A stretch of DNA of 64,000 nucleotides from Pseudomonas entomophila (GTDB lineage: Bacteria > Pseudomonadota > Gammaproteobacteria > Pseudomonadales > Pseudomonadaceae), in contig NZ_CP063832.1 in assembly GCF_023277925.1 (NCBI RefSeq), positions 4,763,001 to 4,827,000 on the forward strand. The letters run 5' to 3'. This document shows positions 48,826-59,252 of this stretch, piece after piece; positions within the stretch are counted from its first letter, which is position 1; the number at the start of each line of letters is the position of its first letter. The position numbers were made by a program, and so were the translations under genes. Under the pieces are notes generated by a model. That model had not been told where the DNA came from, made no database searches, and saw nothing but the letters and a program-made list of their open reading frames with translations.

Positions 48826-49395
48826 TCAGAAGTGGCGTTCGCGCCCGGCGAACAGGTCGCGCAGGTTGCTGCGGTGTCGCCATACGATCAACAGCGTGAG
48901 CACCGTCATTGGCAGCAAGGCCTCGGGCTCGCGCCAGGCCAGCAATGGCAGGGTGAGTGGCGTGGCGATCAGGGCGGCCAGCGAGCTGGTGCGGGTCAGG
49001 TAGAAGGTCAGCAGCCAGGCGCCGATGGCCAGCAGTGCTGCCGGGAAGTAAAGGGCCATGAGCATGCCGGCCGCGGTGGCGACGCCCTTGCCACCCTGGA
49101 AGCGGAAGTAGATCGGGAACAGGTGGCCGAGCACCGCGCAGATGCCCACCCAGGCCTGCTCCTGCGGATCCAGGCCGACCTGGCGAGCCAACAGCACGGG
49201 CAACATGCCCTTGCACAGGTCGCCCAGCAGCGTCAGGATCGCCAGCTTGCGCCCTGCCAGGCGTAGCATGTTGGTTGCGCCGGCGTTGCCCGAACCACTG
49301 GAGCGCGGGTCCGGGCTGCCCGTGAGGCGGCTTAGGACGATGGCGAAGGACAGAGAGCCGAGCAGGTAGGCAAGCAGCGCCAGTGACCAAAACAT
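48826..49395 (-). CDS. plsY: Glycerol-3-phosphate acyltransferase PlsY
   Basis: Inner-membrane enzyme using acyl-phosphate to make lysophosphatidate, the first step of phospholipid synthesis. 189 residues with about five membrane segments. PlsY motifs are present: [12 protein letters not shown] near 35, [19 protein letters not shown] near 90, and [15 protein letters not shown] at the end. Convergent with tsaD. Confidence 0.96.
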   Translation of the reverse strand: MFWSLALLAYLLGSLSFAIVLSRLTGSPDPRSSGSGNAGATNMLRLAGRKLAILTLLGDLCKGMLPVLLARQVGLDPQEQAWVGICAVLGHLFPIYFRFQGGKGVATAAGMLMALYFPAALLAIGAWLLTFYLTRTSSLAALIATPLTLPLLAWREPEALLPMTVLTLLIVWRHRSNLRDLFAGRERHF

Positions 49396-49469
49396 GCTAA
49401 CTATTCCGGGCGAGGACGCCCTGATTCTAACGGCGCCCGTCGCCCTTGTCGTGCTGTGGAGAGAAGTGC

Positions 49470-49826
49470 TTGGACAGAGTGTTCATCGAAGGCCTGGAAG
49501 TCGATACCGTCATCGGCGCCTATGACTGGGAACGGGATATTCGCCAGTGTCTGCGCCTGGACCTGAGTTTCGCCTGGGACAATCGACCGGCCGCTGCGGG
49601 CGACGACCTGTCGCTGGCCCTGGACTACGCCAGTGTTTCGTCGCGCATTCAGGCCTTTGCCGAGCAGGCACGCTTCGAGCTGGTCGAGACCTTCGCTGAG
49701 CGGCTGGTGGCGGTGCTGATGGAGGAGTTCAAGATCCCCTGGGTGCGCCTGAAGCTGACCAAGCCGGGTGCGGTACCAGCAGCCCGTGGCGGTGTTGGCG
49801 TGGAGATCGAGCGCGGATGTCTCTGA
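49470..49826 (+). CDS. folB: Dihydroneopterin aldolase
   Basis: Folate pathway enzyme cleaving dihydroneopterin to 6-hydroxymethyl-dihydropterin. 118 residues when started at TTG 49470, giving (M)[26 protein letters not shown] lies just upstream. No ATG is available. Active-site Glu and Lys regions are [10 protein letters not shown] and [11 protein letters not shown]. It overlaps folK by 10 bp. Confidence 0.93.
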   Translation: MDRVFIEGLEVDTVIGAYDWERDIRQCLRLDLSFAWDNRPAAAGDDLSLALDYASVSSRIQAFAEQARFELVETFAERLVAVLMEEFKIPWVRLKLTKPGAVPAARGGVGVEIERGCL

Positions 49827-50326
49827 GCACGGTTTACCTGGGGTTGGGCAGTAACATCGACCGCGAGCGGCACTTGTGCGCGGGGCTCGATGCGTTGGCG
49901 GGCATTCTCAGTGGCATGCACTGTTCAGCGGTGTTCGAGAGCCAGGCCGTAGGCATCAAGAGCGGGCCCTTCTACAACCTGGTGGTGCGCGGGCAGACCG
50001 AGCTACCGCTACTGGAGCTCGATCGCCGCCTGAAGCTCATCGAGGCGGACAATGGCCGCTATGCACCGGACCGCAAGGGCCTGCCGCTGGATATCGATGT
50101 ATTGATGTACGACGACCTGCACGGCACGTTCAACGGGCTTGTGCTACCGCGGGCGGAGATCCTGAAGAACGCCTTCGTGCTGTGGCCGTTGTCGTTGCTG
50201 GCGCCGGAGCTGGTGCACCCGGGCGAGGGCAAGCCCATGGGGCAGTTGTGGCATGAGGCACGCATCGAGCAGGTGCTGGCGCCAGTGCCGTTCGAATGGC
50301 GGGGCCTGCAACTGACCCGGATTTGA
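49817..50326 (+). CDS. folK: Hydroxymethyl-dihydropterin pyrophosphokinase
   Basis: Next folate step after FolB. 169 residues. The N-terminus VYLGLGSNIDRERHL and the metal-binding aspartates (LDIDVLMYDD) are typical. The usual signature region GPRxLDLDI is altered to YAPDRKGLPLDIDVL, with extra residues before the aspartates, so this belongs to the divergent second FolK type of pseudomonads. The overlap with folB implies coupled translation. Confidence 0.9.
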   Translation: MSLSTVYLGLGSNIDRERHLCAGLDALAGILSGMHCSAVFESQAVGIKSGPFYNLVVRGQTELPLLELDRRLKLIEADNGRYAPDRKGLPLDIDVLMYDDLHGTFNGLVLPRAEILKNAFVLWPLSLLAPELVHPGEGKPMGQLWHEARIEQVLAPVPFEWRGLQLTRI

Positions 50327-50335
50327 GCGGGAGGG

Positions 50336-50357
50336 GTTCGCCGGCAAGCCGGCGAAC
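50336..50357. repeat. Single REP palindrome
   Basis: GTTCGCCGGCAAGCCGGCGA, a complete 22-nt palindrome with only the central bases unpaired, between the convergent folK and cca stops; may end both transcripts. Confidence 0.75.
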
Positions 50358-50368
50358 AGGTAGCACAG

Positions 50369-51496
50369 TCAACGCGCTTTGTACGCCCGCAGTGCGCTCA
50401 GTCGCTCAGTCTTGAGCGCCACGCCCAGAGCCTGGCCCGTCAACCCGCTGTCCAGCAACGGCTTCACATCCACCGCCTTGGCTGCCGTTGCCGCACCTCG
50501 CAGGTACTCGGCCTGTGGATAATCCCGGTCTTCCTGCAAGGCATCCATCCTGCACGCCTCGATGAATTCCTCGAAGCGTTGCGGGCGTCGGTATACGTCA
50601 AATTTCTGCAGCAGTTCCAGCAGCATTTCGGGGGCCAGCTCCATGGCGCGGTGCCCTTGCTCATGGAACTCACCTGCCAGTATCGCCAGTTCCTGGCACT
50701 CGCGGGGCGCCTTGAAGCGTTGGTTGACCGCCTTGATCTGCTTTCCCCCGAGGGCAAGTAGCAGGCAGGCCCAGCGTACAGCCAGAGGCTGCTGGTGCGC
50801 TGCGGCCTGTTGCAGCACATCGAGCGCGTGGCTGCCTTGGCTGGCCTCGCTATGGAACAGGGCGTCAACCTCCGGCATCAGCTCCTTGAGAGCACCGCAA
50901 GCGCGCAGCACTTCGATGAATACCTGGGGCTGGTCCTCCATCAGCGCGCGCTCGATTTCCTTCCAGCTGCGCTCTGCGGTAAGTGCTTGCAGTTCGCCCG
51001 AGGCACTGATCTGGCGCATCAGCTCCAGTGTTTCATCGGCTACGCGGAACCCCATTGGCGCATAGCGGGCGGCGAAACGTGCCACGCGCAGGACTCGTAG
51101 CGGATCTTCGGCGAACGCGAGGGAAACGTGGCGCAGGATGCGTTGGTCCAGGTCTGTTTTGCCATGGTAAGGATCGTGCAGGTTGCCGTGCTCGTCCTCG
51201 GCCATGGCATTGATGGTCAGATCACGGCGTATCAGGTCCTCTTCGAGGGTCACGTCGGGGCTGGCGTGGAAGGTGAACCCGCCATAACCGCGCCCACTCT
51301 TGCGCTCGGTGCGGGCCAGGGCGTACTCCTCACCGGTTTTGGGGTGAAGAAACACCGGGAAATCGGCGCCCACCGGGCGAAAACCCTGGGCCTGCATCTG
51401 TTCAACCGTGGCACCGACTACCAGCCAATCGACGTCGCTGACCGGGCGGCCGAGCAAGCGGTCGCGCACGGCGCCGCCAACCTTGTAGATCTGCAT
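50369..51496 (-). CDS. cca: CCA-adding tRNA nucleotidyltransferase
   Basis: Adds or repairs the 3' CCA of tRNAs. 375 residues from [18 protein letters not shown]. The catalytic DxD is in [11 protein letters not shown], and [12 protein letters not shown] follows. The HD phosphohydrolase domain of E. coli Cca (412 residues) is absent: the expected histidines are missing and the C-terminus is shorter. A longer start upstream is not supported. Confidence 0.94.
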   Translation of the reverse strand: MQIYKVGGAVRDRLLGRPVSDVDWLVVGATVEQMQAQGFRPVGADFPVFLHPKTGEEYALARTERKSGRGYGGFTFHASPDVTLEEDLIRRDLTINAMAEDEHGNLHDPYHGKTDLDQRILRHVSLAFAEDPLRVLRVARFAARYAPMGFRVADETLELMRQISASGELQALTAERSWKEIERALMEDQPQVFIEVLRACGALKELMPEVDALFHSEASQGSHALDVLQQAAAHQQPLAVRWACLLLALGGKQIKAVNQRFKAPRECQELAILAGEFHEQGHRAMELAPEMLLELLQKFDVYRRPQRFEEFIEACRMDALQEDRDYPQAEYLRGAATAAKAVDVKPLLDSGLTGQALGVALKTERLSALRAYKAR

Positions 51497-51550
51497 ATGA
51501 AACCTCCATGAATGCCGACAGGATACCGTGTCGGCACGCATGGAGGAGGG

Positions 51551-53119
51551 TCATAGGTGATGAACTACGGCCAGGTCCATGCGCCCGTACTCACCAGACT
51601 CGCCATGTTCGCTGCGTGGCGGCATGTGGTGGGTCTTCATGATCTGGTCGCCCTGCACGGTTTCCAGGTGGATATCGAAGCCCCACAGGCGGTGTAGATG
51701 CTTGAGCACTTCGTCGGTGGAGTCGCCCAGTGGTTTGCGGTTGTGTTGCTGGTGGCGCAGGGTCAGGGAGCGGTCACCACGACGGTCGATGCTCCAGATC
51801 TGCACGTTGGGTTCGCGGTTGCCCAGGTTGTACTGGGCGGCCAGTTGCTCGCGGATGGTCCGGTAGCCGTCTTCGTCGTGGATCGCCGGTACCAGCAGGT
51901 CGTCGCGCTGGTCGTCGTCGAGGATGCTGAATAGCTTGAGGTCGCGGATCACCTTCGGTGAGAGGTACTGCAGGATGAAACTTTCGTCCTTGAAGCTACT
52001 CATGGCGAACTTGATCGTGGACAGCCAGTCGCTACCGGCGATGTCCGGGAACCAGCGGCGGTCCTCTTCAGTTGGGTGTTCGCACATGCGACGGATGTCA
52101 GTGTACATCGCAAAACCCAGGGCATAGGGGTTGATGCCGCTGTAGTACGGGCTGTCGAAGCCGGGTTGGAACACCACGCTGGTATGCGACTGGAGGAACT
52201 CCATCATGAAACCTTCGGTGATCAACCCCTCGTCGTAGAGATCGTTCATCAGCGTGTAGTGCCAAAAGGTCGCCCAACCTTCGTTCATCACTTGGGTCTG
52301 GCGCTGCGGGTAGAAATACTGGGCGATCTTGCGCACGATACGCACGACTTCACGCTGCCAGGGTTCGAGCAACGGGGCGTGTTTCTCGATGAAGTAGAGG
52401 ATGTTTTCCTGCGGCTCGGCCGGGAAGCGCGCGTCATCCTTCTCGCTGCCTTTTTCCGTGCCTTTGGGGATGGTGCGCCAAAGATCGTTGATCTGCCGTT
52501 GCAGATGCTCTTCGCGCTCTTTCTGGCGTCGGCGCTCCTCTTCCGCAGAGATGGGGTAGGGGCGTTTGTAGCGGTCCACGCCGTAATTCATCAGGGCGTG
52601 GCAGGAGTCAATCAGGTCTTCCACTGCGTCGATGCCGTGGCGCTCCTCGCATTGGGCGATGTACTGCTTGGCGAACACCAGGTAATCGATGATCGAGCTG
52701 GCATCGGTCCAGGTGCGGAACAGATAGTTGCCCTTGAAGAAGCTGTTGTGGCCATAGCAGGCATGGGCGATCACCAGTGCCTGCATGCACATCGTGTTCT
52801 CTTCCATCAGGTAGGCGATGCACGGGTCGGAGTTGATCACGATCTCGTAGGCCAGGCCCATTTGCCCACGGCTGTAGGACTTTTCGGTGCTGAGGAACTG
52901 CTTGCCATATGACCAGTGGTGATACCCCAGGGGCATGCCCACGGAGGCATAGGCGTCCATCATCTGCTCGGCGGTGATGACTTCGATCTGGTTGGGGTAG
53001 GTGTCAAGCGCGTAGCGCGCGGCCAGGCGGCTGATCTCGCGGTCGTAGGTCTGGATCAGCTCGAATGTCCACTCCGAGCCGACGGAAATGGGTTGGCGTC
53101 TCTGTTCTCTGGCGCTCAT
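51551..53119 (-). CDS. SpoVR-family protein
   Basis: 522 residues of the SpoVR/YcgB family: [32 protein letters not shown] at the start, and [20 protein letters not shown] and [20 protein letters not shown] in the middle. Molecular role unknown. It overlaps the DUF444 gene by 4 bp and forms a run with prkA, an arrangement conserved in many proteobacteria and associated with stationary phase and stress. Confidence 0.93.
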   Translation of the reverse strand: MSAREQRRQPISVGSEWTFELIQTYDREISRLAARYALDTYPNQIEVITAEQMMDAYASVGMPLGYHHWSYGKQFLSTEKSYSRGQMGLAYEIVINSDPCIAYLMEENTMCMQALVIAHACYGHNSFFKGNYLFRTWTDASSIIDYLVFAKQYIAQCEERHGIDAVEDLIDSCHALMNYGVDRYKRPYPISAEEERRRQKEREEHLQRQINDLWRTIPKGTEKGSEKDDARFPAEPQENILYFIEKHAPLLEPWQREVVRIVRKIAQYFYPQRQTQVMNEGWATFWHYTLMNDLYDEGLITEGFMMEFLQSHTSVVFQPGFDSPYYSGINPYALGFAMYTDIRRMCEHPTEEDRRWFPDIAGSDWLSTIKFAMSSFKDESFILQYLSPKVIRDLKLFSILDDDQRDDLLVPAIHDEDGYRTIREQLAAQYNLGNREPNVQIWSIDRRGDRSLTLRHQQHNRKPLGDSTDEVLKHLHRLWGFDIHLETVQGDQIMKTHHMPPRSEHGESGEYGRMDLAVVHHL

Positions 53120-54387
53120 GTGGCTAACCTGCGCTGGAAGAGTTCACGGAAGACCGGGTAGATATCGCCGGCCGATACCAACTGCTGCTGGGCGAAGGTG
53201 TCCGGATAGGCTTCGCCTATGCGCTCGTACTCGTACCACAGCGCTTGGTGTTCGCGTGGCGTGATCTCGACATAAGTGTAGTACTGCACATGCGGCATGA
53301 TCTGGTTGGCGAGGATGTCGCGGCAGATCGGCGAGTCGTCGTTCCAGTTGTCGCCGTCCGAGGCCTGGGCGGCGTAGATGTTCCAGTCACTGGCCGGGTA
53401 ACGTTCGGCCATGATCTCCTGCATCATTTTCAGTGCGCTGGAAACGATGGTGCCGCCGGTCTCGCGGGAGTAGAAGAACTCTTCTTCGTCCACTTCACGG
53501 GCGCTGGTGTGGTGACGGATGAACACCACCTCGATGCGGTCGTAGTTCCGCTTGAGGAACAGGTACAGCAGGATGAAGAAGCGCTTGGCGATATCCTTGG
53601 TGGCCTGGGTCATTGAGCCGGAGACGTCCATCAGGCAGAACATCACCGCCTTGGAGCTAGGGTTGGGTTGCTTGATCAGCAGGTTGTACTTGAGGTCGAA
53701 GGTGTCGAGGAACGGCAGGCGGTTGATGCGCGCCTTGAGGCGTTCGATCTCGATCTCGGTTTCCTGGATGTCGGTGAAGTTGTCCGGCTCTTCGACTTTC
53801 AGCCGATCCAGCTCCTTTTGTGCTTCACGCAACAGGGCGCGACTGCTGCCGGTCAGGGCGATGCGCCGGGCGTGGGCCGAGCGCAATGTGCGCACGATAT
53901 TGATGCGCGATGGGTTGCCTTCGTTGGCGATACCAGCGCGCACGGTCTTGAAGGTATCGGTACCGGTCAGGTGGCGCTTGACCAGGTTGGGTAGTTCAAG
54001 ATCCTCGAACATGAACTCGAGGAACTCTTCCTGGGTGATCTGGAAGACGAAGTCGTCCATGCCCTCACCGGAGTTGCCAGCCTTGCCGCGCCCGCCACCG
54101 CCGCCACCGCCCTGGGGGCGGGCGATGTGTTCGCCGGCGGTGAATTCCTTGTTGCCGGGGTGGACGATGGTCTGTTTGCCGCCACGACCGTGGTGCAGCA
54201 CCGGCTCATCGATATCGCGACCCGGAATGCTGATCTGTTCGCCATGCTCCATGTCCATGATGGAGCGGCGACTCACGGCCTCTTCGACGGCTTTCTTGAT
54301 GTGCTCGCGGTACCGCCGCAGGAAGCGTTGGCGGTTGACCGTGCTCTTGTTCTTGCCGTTCAGGCGTCGGTCGATTACGTAGCTCAT
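53116..54387 (-). CDS. yeaH: DUF444 protein YeaH
   Basis: 423 residues from [25 protein letters not shown] is close before the ATG. A Gly-rich stretch ([16 protein letters not shown], about 85-100) is followed by a von Willebrand A-like domain with [20 protein letters not shown] near residue 235. It works with the PrkA/YeaG kinase in known cases. Last-but-one of prkA-yeaH-spoVR. Confidence 0.93.
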   Translation of the reverse strand: MSYVIDRRLNGKNKSTVNRQRFLRRYREHIKKAVEEAVSRRSIMDMEHGEQISIPGRDIDEPVLHHGRGGKQTIVHPGNKEFTAGEHIARPQGGGGGGGRGKAGNSGEGMDDFVFQITQEEFLEFMFEDLELPNLVKRHLTGTDTFKTVRAGIANEGNPSRINIVRTLRSAHARRIALTGSSRALLREAQKELDRLKVEEPDNFTDIQETEIEIERLKARINRLPFLDTFDLKYNLLIKQPNPSSKAVMFCLMDVSGSMTQATKDIAKRFFILLYLFLKRNYDRIEVVFIRHHTSAREVDEEEFFYSRETGGTIVSSALKMMQEIMAERYPASDWNIYAAQASDGDNWNDDSPICRDILANQIMPHVQYYTYVEITPREHQALWYEYERIGEAYPDTFAQQQLVSAGDIYPVFRELFQRRLAT

Positions 54388-54409
54388 GGGCCCTCCGGTA
54401 GCGGGATAC

Positions 54410-54495
54410 AGCTGCAAGCTTCAAGCTACGAGCTGCAAGTAAAAGCAGTCGCCGCCGCCACGTGCGGTACGCGGGAGCCCGCCGTACCGCACGTG
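54410..54495. repeat. Intergenic repeat plus 17-bp hairpin between prkA and yeaH
   Basis: AGCTGCAAG occurs twice (54410 and 54431) around TTCAAGCTACG, an element type common between Pseudomonas genes. Then arms 54459-54470 and 54484-54495 (CACGTGCGGTAC and complement) plus an inner GCGGG/CCCGC give a long stem with one bulge. No T run, so it probably shapes mRNA stability rather than ending transcription. Confidence 0.65.
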
Positions 54496-54506
54496 ACTTG
54501 CCGCCT

Positions 54507-56429
54507 TTACTGCGATTTCCTGACCCGCAGGTACCATTCCGACAGCAGGCGCACCTGTTTGTCGGTGTAGCCACGCTCCACCATCCGGGTGACGAAGTCG
54601 TTGTGTTTCTGTTGATCCTCTTTGCTGGCCTTGGCGTTGAAGCTGATGACGGGCAGCAGATCCTCGGTGTTGGAGAACATTTTTTTCTCGATCACCACCC
54701 GCAGCTTCTCGTAGCTCAGCCAGCTGGGGTTCTTGCCATTGTTGTTGGCCCGGGCGCGCAACACGAAGTTGACGATCTCGTTGCGGAAGTCCTTTGGATT
54801 GCTGATGCCTGCCGGCTTCTCGATCTTCTCCAGTTCTTCGTTGAGGGCGATGCGGTTGAGGATTTCGCCGGTTTCCGGGTCGCGGTACTCCTGGTCCTGG
54901 ATCCAGAAGTCGGCGTACAGCACATAACGGTCGAAGATGTTTTGGCCGTATTCGCTGTAGGACTCGAGGTAGGCGGTCTGGATTTCCTTGCCGATGAACT
55001 CGATGTAGCGCGGTGCCAGGTACTCCTTCAGGTAGCGCAAGTAACGCTCGCGCACCTCGGCGGGGAACTGCTCCTGCTCGATCTGCTGTTCCAGCACATA
55101 AAGCAGGTGCACCGGGTTGGCCGCGATTTCGTGCGGATCGAAGTTGAACACCTTGGACAGGATCTTGAACGCAAAACGCGTCGACAGGCCATTCATGCCC
55201 TCGTCGACACCGGCTGAGTCGCGGTACTCCTGGATCGACTTGGCCTTCGGGTCGGTGTCTTTCAGGTTCTCGCCATCGTAGACGCGCATTTTCGAGTAGA
55301 TGTTGGAGTTTTCCGGCTCCTTCAGGCGCGATAGCACGGTGAACTGGGCGAGCATCTTGAGGGTGTCGGGCGCGCAGTGGGCTTTGGCCAGCGAGCTGTT
55401 GACCAGCAGCTTGTCGTAGATCTTGATCTCGTCGCTGACCCGCAGGCAGTACGGGACCTTGACGATGTAGATCCGGTCGATGAACGCTTCGTTGTTCTTG
55501 TTGTTGCGGAACGTGTGCCATTCCGACTCGTTGGAGTGGGCCAGCAGGATACCGGTGTAGGGGATGGCCCCCAGGCCTTCGGTACTGTTGTAGTTGCCCT
55601 CCTGCGTGGCGGTGAGCAGCGGGTGCAGGACCTTGATCGGTGCCTTGAACATCTCGACGAATTCCATCAAGCCCTGGTTGGCCCGGCACAGAGCGCCCGA
55701 GTAGCTGTAGGCGTCGGCATCGTTCTGTGGAAATTCTTCGAGCTTGCGGATGTCCACCTTGCCCACCAGGGCCGAGATATCCTGGTTGTTCTCGTCGCCT
55801 GGTTCAGTCTTGGCGATAGCGATCTGGTTGAGTATCGAAGGGTAGAGCTTGACCACCTTGAACTGGCTGATATCACCGCCGAACTCCGCCAGGCGTTTGG
55901 TGGCCCAGGGCGACATGATGGTGTTCAGATAGCGTCGTGGTATTCCGAAGTCCTCTTCGAGAATAGCGCCGTCCTCGGTAGCGTTGAACAGCCCCAAGGG
56001 CGATTCGAACACCGGCGAGCCCTTGATGGCATAGAACGGTACTCTCTCCATCAACTGCTTGAGTTTTTCGGCCAGCGACGATTTGCCGCCGCCTACCGGG
56101 CCCAGCAGGTAGAGGATCTGTTTCTTCTCTTCCAGGCCCTGAGCGGCATGACGGAAGTAGGAGACGATCTGGTCGATGCATTCTTCCATCCCGTGGAAGT
56201 CGGCAAAGGTTGGATATCGACGGATTACCTTGTTGGAGAATATCCGCGACAGCCTGGAGTTGCTGGAGGTGTCGATCAGCTCGGGTTCACCGATAGCCAT
56301 CAACAGCCGCTCGGCCGCCGAGGCATAGGCACTGCGATCTTTCTTGCACAGTTCGAGGTACTCCTGCAGGGTAAGTTCTTCCTGCCGGGTGGACTCGAAA
56401 CGTTGTTGGAAGTGGCTAAAAATGCTCAT
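54507..56429 (-). CDS. prkA: PrkA-family serine protein kinase YeaG
   Basis: 640 residues. The AAA-type N-terminal domain has a P-loop (LLGPVGGGKSSLAEKLK, near 110), and the C-terminal PrkA kinase domain follows. Full family length. Upstream 283 bp to glpE hold no gene; a small stem at 56674-56694 follows glpE, and no clear promoter could be named. Homologues are induced by stress and nitrogen starvation. Confidence 0.95.
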   Translation of the reverse strand: MSIFSHFQQRFESTRQEELTLQEYLELCKKDRSAYASAAERLLMAIGEPELIDTSSNSRLSRIFSNKVIRRYPTFADFHGMEECIDQIVSYFRHAAQGLEEKKQILYLLGPVGGGKSSLAEKLKQLMERVPFYAIKGSPVFESPLGLFNATEDGAILEEDFGIPRRYLNTIMSPWATKRLAEFGGDISQFKVVKLYPSILNQIAIAKTEPGDENNQDISALVGKVDIRKLEEFPQNDADAYSYSGALCRANQGLMEFVEMFKAPIKVLHPLLTATQEGNYNSTEGLGAIPYTGILLAHSNESEWHTFRNNKNNEAFIDRIYIVKVPYCLRVSDEIKIYDKLLVNSSLAKAHCAPDTLKMLAQFTVLSRLKEPENSNIYSKMRVYDGENLKDTDPKAKSIQEYRDSAGVDEGMNGLSTRFAFKILSKVFNFDPHEIAANPVHLLYVLEQQIEQEQFPAEVRERYLRYLKEYLAPRYIEFIGKEIQTAYLESYSEYGQNIFDRYVLYADFWIQDQEYRDPETGEILNRIALNEELEKIEKPAGISNPKDFRNEIVNFVLRARANNNGKNPSWLSYEKLRVVIEKKMFSNTEDLLPVISFNAKASKEDQQKHNDFVTRMVERGYTDKQVRLLSEWYLRVRKSQ

Positions 56430-56712
56430 GACGTCACCTCGCTCGATACGTGGAGACGACGCCGGATCAGTCAGCTGATGCTGGCATGCAACCGGGCTTG
56501 CCGATTGCTGTAAACCCCCCAGAACACCCTGTAACGCTACCGATGACCCGCACGCCGGTGTACCGGCTCTCCCCTTTTTTTGGATGGCCTGCGCTTAAGG
56601 ATAGTTGGTTATACGCAAGGTCAAGGACGGGGAGCCAAGAAGACGCCTACGACCGTTCGTCAGGTCTGGCGCGAGCCCGCACGGAGCGCGGGCTGCAGGA
56701 AAAATGAAAAAA

Positions 56713-57042
56713 TTATTCGGAGCTGCCCTGAGCGGTCTCGCCCGGGTAGGTGTTGCGCCACAGCTCGAAGCCACCATCGATGCTGTAGACGTTGGAGAAG
56801 CCCTGGCCGACGAGATAGGCGGCGGCACTCTGGCTGGAATTGCCGTGGTAGCAGACAACCAGTGTAGGCGCATCGAGGTCGGCACTGCGGATGAAATCGG
56901 CCACCGAGTGGTTGTCCAGATGAGTGGCGCCGGTGATGTGCCCGGCGGCATAGGCTTGCGGGTCGCGAATGTCGACCACGACCGCACCTTCGGCACGCAG
57001 GGCGAGGGCTTGTTCGGGGGTAATACGCTTGAATTCGCTCAT
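56713..57042 (-). CDS. glpE: Thiosulfate sulfurtransferase GlpE
   Basis: Single-domain rhodanese, 109 residues. [20 protein letters not shown] precedes the active-site loop [12 protein letters not shown] with the catalytic Cys. Cytosolic. Last gene of the leftward train, 13 bp after apaH. Confidence 0.93.
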   Translation of the reverse strand: MSEFKRITPEQALALRAEGAVVVDIRDPQAYAAGHITGATHLDNHSVADFIRSADLDAPTLVVCYHGNSSQSAAAYLVGQGFSNVYSIDGGFELWRNTYPGETAQGSSE

Positions 57043-57055
57043 GGGTGCGCTTCCT

Positions 57056-57910
57056 TCAGGGGTGATCGTTGGGGGCTGGTGGGCGAGGGGTGCCCTCGCG
57101 GGTGCAATCGCAGCGGTGGTACTCGCCGCTGTCGACGTTGTACAGGGTCATCGCGCCGCCCCAGACGCAACCGGTGTCCAGGGCGATCACGCCCGGTACG
57201 TCGACACGGCCTTCGAGGGCGGCCCAGTGGCCGAAGATGATCTTCACGTGCCGCGAGCGGCGGTCCGGGTGGTCGAACCAGGGCTTATAGCCTTTGGGGG
57301 CGCTGTCCAGCCCTTCCTTGCTCTTGAGGTCGAGCTTGCCGGCGGCGGTGCAGAAGCGCATGCGGGTGAAGTAGTTGGTGATCACCCGCAGGCGTTCGAC
57401 ACCCGCCAGGTCCTTGCTCCACTTGTTGGGTTCGTTGCCGTACATGCCGTCCAGGTACTGCTTGAGACGACCATCGTCGCGTAGCACTTCCTCGACTTCG
57501 GCGGCCAGTTCCAGCGCCTTGCCCAGCGTCCATTGCGGTGGGATGCCGGCATGGACCATGGCAATGCCGCGTGGCTCGTCGTAGTGCAGCAGCTTTTGCC
57601 GGCGCAGCCAGTCGAACAGTGAGTCGGCGTCCGGGGCCTCGATGATTTCGCGCAGGGTGTCGCTTTTCTTCAGGCGTTCGACGCTGTGCCAGGCGGCCAG
57701 CAGGTGCAGGTCGTGGTTGCCGAGCACGCATACCAGCGAATCACGAATCGAATAGAGATAGCGCAGAGTCTCGAGCGACTCCGGGCCGCGGTTGACCAGG
57801 TCGCCCACCAACCATAGGCGGTCGACCGCGGGGTTGAAGCGCACGCGTTCGAGCAGGCACTTGAGTGGCTGCAGGCAACCTTGCAGGTCACCGACCGCGT
57901 AGGTGGCCAT
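57056..57910 (-). CDS. apaH: Symmetrical Ap4A hydrolase
   Basis: Splits diadenosine tetraphosphate into two ADP. 284 residues. Calcineurin-type metal motifs: [37 protein letters not shown]. Its ATG overlaps the apaG stop by one base, as in many gammaproteobacteria. Confidence 0.97.
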   Translation of the reverse strand: MATYAVGDLQGCLQPLKCLLERVRFNPAVDRLWLVGDLVNRGPESLETLRYLYSIRDSLVCVLGNHDLHLLAAWHSVERLKKSDTLREIIEAPDADSLFDWLRRQKLLHYDEPRGIAMVHAGIPPQWTLGKALELAAEVEEVLRDDGRLKQYLDGMYGNEPNKWSKDLAGVERLRVITNYFTRMRFCTAAGKLDLKSKEGLDSAPKGYKPWFDHPDRRSRHVKIIFGHWAALEGRVDVPGVIALDTGCVWGGAMTLYNVDSGEYHRCDCTREGTPRPPAPNDHP

Positions 57911-58290
57911 CAGTGCAGTGCTCCGGGTACGGCCAGGCGGAACGGCGCGATGGTGGCGTCGAAGCGTTTACCGTCCTCGGCGAACATCTGGTAGCTGCCC
58001 TGCATGGTGCCGACGCGGGTGCTGATCACCGCGCCGCTGCTGTAGGTGTGGCTCTGGCCGGGCTCGATCAGCGGTTGTTGGCCGATCACGCCCGCGCCCC
58101 GGACTTCCTCGACTTCGCCATCGCCGTTGGTGATCAGCCAGTGCCGGGACATCAGCTTGGCTTTCACCGTGCCGTTGTTCTGCACGGTGATGGTGTAGGC
58201 GAAGGCGAAACGGTCGTTTTCGGGGTCGGATTGTTCTTTGAGGTAGCGAGTGACGACGCTGACGTCGATCTGGTAGCGGGGGTCGGACAT
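57910..58290 (-). CDS. apaG: ApaG protein
   Basis: 126 residues with the ApaG fibronectin-like fold and the GxGxxG motif ([13 protein letters not shown]). ATG 58290 begins [16 protein letters not shown]. Function unclear; linked to magnesium/cobalt resistance in enterics. Coupled to apaH. Confidence 0.95.
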   Translation of the reverse strand: MSDPRYQIDVSVVTRYLKEQSDPENDRFAFAYTITVQNNGTVKAKLMSRHWLITNGDGEVEEVRGAGVIGQQPLIEPGQSHTYSSGAVISTRVGTMQGSYQMFAEDGKRFDATIAPFRLAVPGALH

Positions 58291-58375
58291 GCAAGGGCCT
58301 TGGGCGAACTGACGCAATAACGCAGTCTAGGCCATTGGCGGGGGGGAGGGCCAGCGGTGTGGGGGTGGCTGCTGG

Positions 58376-58446
58376 CCCGTTCGCCGGCAAGCCGGCTCCT
58401 ACTATGGGGCATATCGCCTGTAGGAGCCGGCTTGCCGGCGAACGGG
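58376..58446. repeat. Perfect REP inverted pair
   Basis: Two exactly complementary 27-nt arms (58376-58402, 58420-58446) with a 17-nt spacer lie between rsmA and apaG in the operon, the most symmetrical REP pair of the window. Confidence 0.9.
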
Positions 58447-58451
58447 GGGTG

Positions 58452-59252
58452 TCAGCCCTGCTGTTCGGCCAGCTTGTCGGCCAGGCGCACGAACGCGGCC
58501 AGGTCCAGTTGCTCGGGGCGCAGGCTGCCATCAACGCCGGCAGCCTCGATGGCTTGGCTGTCGAGCAGGCCTTTGAGCGTGTTGCGCAAGGTCTTGCGGC
58601 GTTGGTTGAAGGCTTCGCGCACCACGCGCTCCAGCAACTGCGGGTCCTTGGCCGGGTGTGGCAGGACTTCATGGGGTACCAGGCGCACGATGGCCGAGTC
58701 CACTTTCGGTGGTGGGTTGAAGGCGCCGGGGCCTACGTTGAACAGGTGCTCCACGCGGCAGTGGTACTGGACCATGATCGACAGGCGACCCCAGTCACCA
58801 CCACCAGGGCCTGCGGCCATGCGCTCAACCACTTCTTTCTGCAGCATGAAGTGCATGTCGCGGATCAGGTGGGCGTGGTCCAGCAGGTGGAAGATCAGCG
58901 GTGTCGAGATGTTGTAGGGCAAGTTGCCCACCACCTTGAGGCTGCGCTCCGGAACGCCCAACTGGTTGAAATCGAACTTCAGAGCGTCGCCCTGATGCAG
59001 GCGGAAATTGCCGCGACCGGCGAACTTGTGTTGCAGGATCGGCACCAGGTCCTTGTCCAGCTCCACCACGTCCAGCTGTGCACCGCTGCCCAGCAGACCC
59101 TCGGTGAGGGCGCCCTGGCCTGGGCCGATTTCCAGCAGGTGTTCGCCAGTCTTGGCGTTGATCGCCCGCAGGATGCGGTCGATGATTCCGGCGTCGTGCA
59201 GGAAGTTCTGGCCGAAGCGCTTGCGCGCCCGGTGTTGGTAATGCTCGGTCAT
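58452..59252 (-). CDS. rsmA: 16S rRNA dimethyladenosine transferase
   Basis: KsgA; dimethylates A1518 and A1519 of 16S rRNA late in 30S assembly. 266 residues. [10 protein letters not shown] starts the protein, the SAM motif is [15 protein letters not shown], and the catalytic NLPYNIST is near residue 112. Overlaps pdxA by 4 bp. Confidence 0.98.
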   Translation of the reverse strand: MTEHYQHRARKRFGQNFLHDAGIIDRILRAINAKTGEHLLEIGPGQGALTEGLLGSGAQLDVVELDKDLVPILQHKFAGRGNFRLHQGDALKFDFNQLGVPERSLKVVGNLPYNISTPLIFHLLDHAHLIRDMHFMLQKEVVERMAAGPGGGDWGRLSIMVQYHCRVEHLFNVGPGAFNPPPKVDSAIVRLVPHEVLPHPAKDPQLLERVVREAFNQRRKTLRNTLKGLLDSQAIEAAGVDGSLRPEQLDLAAFVRLADKLAEQQG

